Shown: one piece after another, positions 43,661-47,294 of the stretch
How positions within the stretch are numbered: the first letter of the stretch is position 1
How the letters are laid out: each line of letters begins with the position of its first letter
From: Loigolactobacillus zhaoyuanensis
GTDB lineage: Bacteria > Bacillota > Bacilli > Lactobacillales > Lactobacillaceae
Length of the DNA: 47,294 nucleotides
Assembly (NCBI RefSeq): GCF_003946385.1
Contig: NZ_RHOE01000015.1
Coordinates: forward strand, 1 to 47,294
Direction of reading: 5' to 3'
Notes under the pieces: generated by a model
The model's database searches: none
The model's input: the letters and a program-made list of their open reading frames with translations, nothing else
What the model was told of the DNA's origin: nothing
Program-made: the position numbers and the translations under genes

Positions 43661-45364
43661 TTAACGTAGATCAAAACGATAATCAGTTACAATTGGTTGC
43701 CGTCCGGAAACAGTATCTTGATAATATTCATACTCACTAATGCCTAAAAATGACCCTGTGATATTGTAGATGTTCGTATAACCAAGATTGCCTAGGGCAC
43801 GAACGACGTTATAACTACGTTGACTACTTAAACAGTGAACGTAGACTGGCTGCTCCGTTGGAATTTCATCTAAGCGTTGCCGAAACTCGCTCATTGGAAT
43901 ATTGATAGCATTAATAATATGACCTTCGTTATACTCAACTTTTTCACGGACATCAATGATCACAGCGTCCTTTTCCACTAAACCGCGAACTGCACTTAAC
44001 GGCACTTGTTTATACTCACCATTTAAAATGTTGGTTGCCACTAAACCGGCCATATTAACTGCATTTTTCGCAGTACTAAACATTGGCTGATAACACAATT
44101 CCAACGTTTCTAAATCTTCCACGTAACCATTCTGGGTGATCATGGCGGCAATAATGTCGATTTGTTTATCGACCGAGCTTTCACCGATAGCTTGTGCACC
44201 TAGAATTTTTCCAGACGGATAGCCGAAAATTAATTTGAAATACAGTGGCTTCGCATGTGGCATCAACGGCACCTTGTCTTTGGGAATAACCATAGCAACA
44301 CGATGATCCAACTTATTTTGTTGGCAATCAGATTCAGTCAGACCAGTCGAAGCCACGTTTATTTCAAATATTGGGATACATTGTGAGCCGATCACACCAC
44401 GATTTCGTGTTTGGCGGCCATAGATATGATCTGTCGCCTGCCGCGCTTGAATTTGTGCTGAAAATGCTAGATCAAGCCGCTGTTTCTGGCCGGTTTGGCG
44501 ATTAGTAACTTCAATGGCATCCCCAACAGCATGAATATGCGGTAAGTTAGTCTGGAAATTTTGATCAACGCTTATGGCACCAGTAGCGCCAATTGCAATA
44601 CCTGTTTTCTCAGCTAAGTGCGTTTCTGGCGCTACACCAATTGCTGCGATCACGACTTCGCTGTTCAACTTACGACCTGACTTTAAAGTAACTGCTGTTT
44701 TAGTAATTTCAGTGACAGAGTCGTTTGTAATTAAATTAACTTTATTATCCAACAGTGTTTTTTGCACGATTTGTGCCATATCATAATCAATAGCACCTAA
44801 AACATGGTCACAGCCTTCAACTAAATTAACGTTGTAGCCACCCTTAACTAAATTTTCTGCAGTCTCTACACCAATAAAGCCACCGCCAACTACCGTTACA
44901 GTTTTAGTTTTATGTTCTATCAAGAATGTCTCCAGTGTCTTGATATCGACAACATTGCGAATGGTAAAAACATTTTCATCGTTAATGCCTTTGATCGATT
45001 GTGGCCGCACCGGCACAGCACCCGGTGATAAAACTAGCTCATCATAAGCAACAGTTTGTATAGTCCCATCTAGCACATTGCGCACATTTACCGTTTTTGC
45101 TTCGGCATTAATGGCAATAACTTCGTGATTGACGATGGCATCAATGTTGTACTGCAATTTAAATTCACTCGGCTGCATCAGAACAATATCATCAGCATCT
45201 GCGACTACTTTTGATAAATGATATGGCAACGAACAATTGGAGAATGATACATCTGGTCCTTTTTCATAAATCGTGATCGTAGCACTTTCATCTAATCGAC
45301 GACATCGTGCTGCAGCTGATGCGCCACCAGCCACACCGCCTACAATAACAATATTTTTACCCAT
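43661..45364 (-). CDS. CoA-disulfide/persulfide reductase with rhodanese domain
   Basis: 567-aa flavoprotein. N-terminal FAD/NAD(P) domains (VGGVAGGASAA at 8-18; second Rossmann motif VVGGGFIGVETAENL) with redox Cys44 in FSNCSLPYHL, a dimerisation domain (about 325-445) and a C-terminal rhodanese domain (about 465-555) with Cys511 in VHCLSSQRS. This is the architecture of CoADR-rhodanese fusions and NADH-dependent persulfide reductase (Npsr), which reduce CoA- or glutathione-persulfides and polysulfides to sulfide. First gene behind the second T-box and cotranscribed with the TauABC-like genes. ATG 45364 chosen (AAAGGA upstream); the longer frame reaches into the leader. Confidence 0.88.
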   Translation of the reverse strand: MGKNIVIVGGVAGGASAAARCRRLDESATITIYEKGPDVSFSNCSLPYHLSKVVADADDIVLMQPSEFKLQYNIDAIVNHEVIAINAEAKTVNVRNVLDGTIQTVAYDELVLSPGAVPVRPQSIKGINDENVFTIRNVVDIKTLETFLIEHKTKTVTVVGGGFIGVETAENLVKGGYNVNLVEGCDHVLGAIDYDMAQIVQKTLLDNKVNLITNDSVTEITKTAVTLKSGRKLNSEVVIAAIGVAPETHLAEKTGIAIGATGAISVDQNFQTNLPHIHAVGDAIEVTNRQTGQKQRLDLAFSAQIQARQATDHIYGRQTRNRGVIGSQCIPIFEINVASTGLTESDCQQNKLDHRVAMVIPKDKVPLMPHAKPLYFKLIFGYPSGKILGAQAIGESSVDKQIDIIAAMITQNGYVEDLETLELCYQPMFSTAKNAVNMAGLVATNILNGEYKQVPLSAVRGLVEKDAVIIDVREKVEYNEGHIINAINIPMSEFRQRLDEIPTEQPVYVHCLSSQRSYNVVRALGNLGYTNIYNITGSFLGISEYEYYQDTVSGRQPIVTDYRFDLR

Positions 45365-45401
45365 TATTAGATCAGTCCTTTCGCGAATAAACTTACCAAA
45401 C

Positions 45402-45680
45402 AAAAAAATCCCAAGCCAAAAAGTTTACCTTTTCAGCTTGGGACATTATTTATACTAATGTGTTACCACCCATGTTTAACGATGCTTCACAACATCATCC
45501 TTGTCGAGTACCTGTCTGTACTCAGATTCGATAACGTGAATTAAACGTGTTGACCTTACTTTTCACAGAAAGCTCGGCCAATAGTTACTCCAAGACCATC
45601 TTCATTTTCTACCGCTATCGCTTTTCAGAATCCGCGACTCTCTGGAAGTCAGTATAAAAATTACTCATCTTTTCTCAGCA
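45402..45680 (-). promoter_or_regulatory. T-box leader of the reductase/ABC operon, specifier read as AUG (Met)
   Basis: Minus-strand T-box: GATGAGTAA and CAGAGAGTC at the 5' side, the specifier segment GAAGATGGTCTTGGA with ATG at 45597-45599, antiterminator GGGTGGTAACACA (45459-45471) and terminator TCCCAAGC/GCTTGGGA followed by seven Ts (45402-45443). The specifier segment is identical over 15 bases to that of the T-box at 40731 although flanking stems differ, which points to the same tRNA. Confidence 0.88.
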
Positions 45681-45701
45681 AATATTAATCTATTTATCAT
45701 A

Positions 45702-45729
45702 ATGATATGGGATTTGCGAAAAAAGTCAA
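45702..45729 (-). promoter_or_regulatory. Promoter of the second T-box transcript
   Basis: TTGACT (minus strand, 45724-45729), 16 nt, TATCAT (45702-45707), about 25 bp upstream of the T-box. Confidence 0.6.
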
Positions 45730-45743
45730 GCTTAATTTTATTT

Positions 45744-46926
45744 TTATTTTGATACTCGTAAATACCATATTGCGACGCTAAATAGTAGTACCCCACAGAC
45801 AGTAAAAATCAAGACCAGCGGTACACTATCTGCGAGTGGTCCTAGCGTTAAGCTGCCGAGCAACAACATTAAATTGCTGATCATCTGATTGGCCGCAAAT
45901 GTTCGCCCCATAAAATCTGGTTCAGCAGTTGTTTGAATAATGACTGCTTGTGTTGTCATCATGAATGGTGTGCACCATCCGGCAAGAAACATAGTCACTA
46001 GGTACAGAGCTAAGTTAGGCATCGATCCCATTAACATCATCGCAATGGCAAAGCCGCCAACTGACAACGCCAATACATGTGCATTATTTTTAAACTGCTT
46101 TTGTTTAGCCACGATCAAACCGCTTATGATCGAACCGCCGGCCCAGATGATCTCTTGAAGGGTCAAATTAGTCACACTGGCACCAAATTGTCGCTGAATC
46201 AGCAACAAACTCAGTACTGTCGCCGGCGTCATCAATAAATAAGCTAAGCCATTGATCGTAAATAAACGTCTTAACGCTAAATTGTTAAATAAATATTTTA
46301 GTCCTGCGATTAAAACACGTTCGTTTTTTAGTGCTGAATTTGCAATAACACTAACTGGTTGCAATTTGATTTTCGTCATACAGAGTAATTCAATCACTGC
46401 CGTAATGACATCGATCATCAGCGCCCAGTATAAATTAAAATTCGCCAGGATCAAACCACCTAATAGTGGCGATAGTAGTGTTGATAGTGACATTAAGGTC
46501 TGATTCAGACCGTTGATCCGCGTTAGCTCATTTTCAGGTACTAATTGTGGATAAGCCGAACTGACGGCTGGTTGCTGAATTCCTTGCCCAATTGAACGTA
46601 GTGCTGCAAACAGTAGCAACCACCACAACGAACGTAAACCAGAACTCCATAAAATCGCTAAACCAAGTGTGAGTAACGCGATTGCGCCATCCGCACCCAT
46701 GATCAACCATTTACGTGAATACCGATCAGCCCACGCACCACCAAATAAGCTAATTAAAACTTGTGGCAGTAGCGTACTTACCGTTGCTAACGCCAACCAT
46801 AGACCTGAATTAGTGGTTAAACTGATATACCACGTAATCGCGTAGCCAGTAACCAATGTCCCAAATTAATGAAATATTTTGACTAAATAAAAATAAATAA
46901 CCTTGTTTTTGCCAATGCTTTTGCAT
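45744..46926 (-). pseudogene. MFS exporter (macrolide-efflux-like), interrupted by a one-base frameshift
   Basis: Read from ATG 46926 (AAGGGAG site) the first codons give MQKHWQKQGYLFLFSQNISL, then run out of frame at about 46863-46865; from there the next frame continues as GTLVTGYAITW and stays open to 45744. Removing one base from the AAA run restores one ~393-residue MFS protein of normal length with 12 segments and the GGAWADRYSRKWLIMGAD motif after helix 2. Similar to drug/macrolide exporters. Either an inactivating mutation, phase variation in a short run, or a sequencing error. A truncated product from TTG 46856 (370 aa) lacks most of helix 1. Confidence 0.75.
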
Positions 46927-47002
46927 GCGTAGAACTCCCTTGTTCCGCAACGCAGCCATCGACAGCGCTGCGGATTATTTTATATTTAATGTTTCGTCTA
47001 CG
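46927..47002 (-). promoter_or_regulatory. Putative translational attenuator of the MFS gene
   Basis: On the minus strand, CGTAGA inside the leader ORF (46997-47002) can pair with TCTACG (46928-46933) between the MFS ribosome site and its ATG. Between them TCCGCA/TGCGGA (46944-46949, 46969-46974) and CGCAGC/GCTGCG (46951-46956, 46967-46972) overlap and are mutually exclusive. Such alternative pairings that bury a start site resemble leader-peptide control of erm and mef-type resistance genes. Inference from pairing only. Confidence 0.5.
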
Positions 47003-47031
47003 TATTTCACAACAAAAATTTTCGTCATCAT
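46975..47031 (-). CDS. Leader peptide, 18 aa, upstream of the MFS gene
   Basis: MMTKIFVVKYVDETLNIK with a good AAAAGGAG site (47036-47043) and a stop at the foot of the hairpins preceding the MFS start, 48 nt upstream of that ATG. Position, length and ribosome site fit a regulatory leader peptide at which a drug-stalled ribosome would open the downstream start. The longer frame from 47157 lacks a site and crosses the palindrome, so I start at 47031. Confidence 0.5.
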   Translation of the reverse strand: MMTKIFVVKYVDETLNIK

Positions 47032-47044
47032 AAAGCTCCTTTTG

Positions 47045-47061
47045 GGTTGTAATTTACAACC
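47045..47061. promoter_or_regulatory. 17-bp palindrome upstream of the leader peptide
   Basis: GGTTGTAATTTACAACC is a perfect odd-length palindrome just before the leader ribosome site: either a repressor operator or a small hairpin at the start of the transcript. Confidence 0.45.
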
Positions 47062-47146
47062 ATTTAATATTATTAATACTCTACCGAAATCATTCAAATA
47101 TAGCAATAAATAATTCAATTTATGTAAGCCATTTTGCTTGATAAAA

Positions 47147-47294
47147 GAGAGTGTCAAATTTTATGTGTAAATAGAAAAGCCTCTCGTCCTTTTTTTAAAA
47201 CATAGATTCTAATGTGTCTTCAACCATGTTGAATCCCTTATGCACCCGCTGATCAAACTTGTCATTGTAATCCAGAATAACCGTCATCAAGGTT
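47147..47294 (-). mobile_element. IS256-family element, right-of-window truncated end
   Basis: A terminal segment beginning GAGAGTGTCAAATTTTATGTG (plus strand, 47147) followed by a minus-strand transposase 3' end. The TTTACACA-containing end with GACACTCTC outermost resembles IS256-family elements of lactobacilli. Only one end is present, so terminal repeats and target duplication cannot be verified. Confidence 0.55.
47195..47293 (-). CDS. IS256-family (mutator) transposase, C-terminal fragment (partial)
   Basis: Open frame entering from the right edge and ending at TAA 47195-47197: TLMTVILDYNDKF then DQRVHKGFNMVEDTLESMF. The pattern hydrophobic-basic-G-F-hydrophobic-L-x-x-M-F is like the C termini of IS256-type transposases. 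Assigned from memory of the family and from the adjacent terminal sequence; the catalytic domain lies outside the window. Confidence 0.5.
   Translation of the reverse strand, partial: TLMTVILDYNDKFDQRVHKGFNMVEDTLESMF

Noticed and set aside
46975-47157. 60-codon frame upstream of the MFS gene as a full gene
   Set aside because: No ribosome site at 47157 and it reads through the 17-bp palindrome; the 18-codon ORF within it has the site.

Overview
The window looks like chromosome from a facultatively heterofermentative member of the Lactobacillaceae. The reasons are: AGGAGG-type ribosome sites and frequent TTG/GTG starts; a lactate-racemase (lar) locus organised like that of Lactiplantibacillus plantarum; phosphoketolase together with class II fructose-bisphosphate aldolase; T-box leaders; and a sialic-acid (nan) cluster of lactobacillus type. 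The genus cannot be fixed from sequence alone. Both ends lie inside insertion sequences (an IS30-like end at the left, an IS256-like end at the right), which suggests a contig bounded by repeats.

Layout. 1-5.7 kb: IS30 end, larB and larA (minus), then larR and the nickel transporter larMN-larQ-larO (plus); larC, larD and larE are not present. 5.8-8.2 kb: a DUF554 membrane protein and a tandem CPBP protease, converging on a spacer rich in DnaA-box-like sequences. 8.3-15.9 kb: sialic-acid catabolism (RpiR regulator, nanE, nanA, nanK), a TIM-barrel protein, a CPA2 cation/proton antiporter, an SSS symporter and a 61-aa protein, with a shared sequence motif at each transcription unit. 16-21.7 kb: fba, a D-2-hydroxyacid dehydrogenase, tRNA-Asn, Lrp/AsnC and MazG proteins, a tandem structured repeat in front of gatD, and a YugP-type zinc protease. 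22-35.7 kb: an Mga-like regulator, aldo/keto reductase, two separate glutamate-cysteine ligase paralogues, a TcaA-like zinc-ribbon protein, an NAD(P)-binding protein with a divergent MarR regulator, a serine hydrolase and an APC permease. The 1-kb gap at 33.3-34.3 kb holds two homologous structured elements in inverted orientation that meet at a bidirectional terminator. 35.8-39.2 kb: phosphoketolase and a GntR/UTRA regulator.

39.4-45.7 kb is a sulfur-acquisition island: a YeeE/YedE sulfur transporter behind one T-box, and a persulfide/CoA-disulfide reductase with a rhodanese domain plus a TauABC/SsuABC-type ABC transporter behind a second T-box. Both T-boxes carry the same specifier region, which I read as AUG (methionine). 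45.7-47.0 kb: an MFS exporter gene with an apparent one-base frameshift, preceded by an 18-codon leader ORF and alternative hairpins that resemble translational attenuation.

The best candidates for something undescribed are the two-T-box sulfur island, the convergent pair of homologous structured elements at 33.5-34.1 kb with its possible relatives upstream of gatD, and the leader-peptide control region of the MFS gene.
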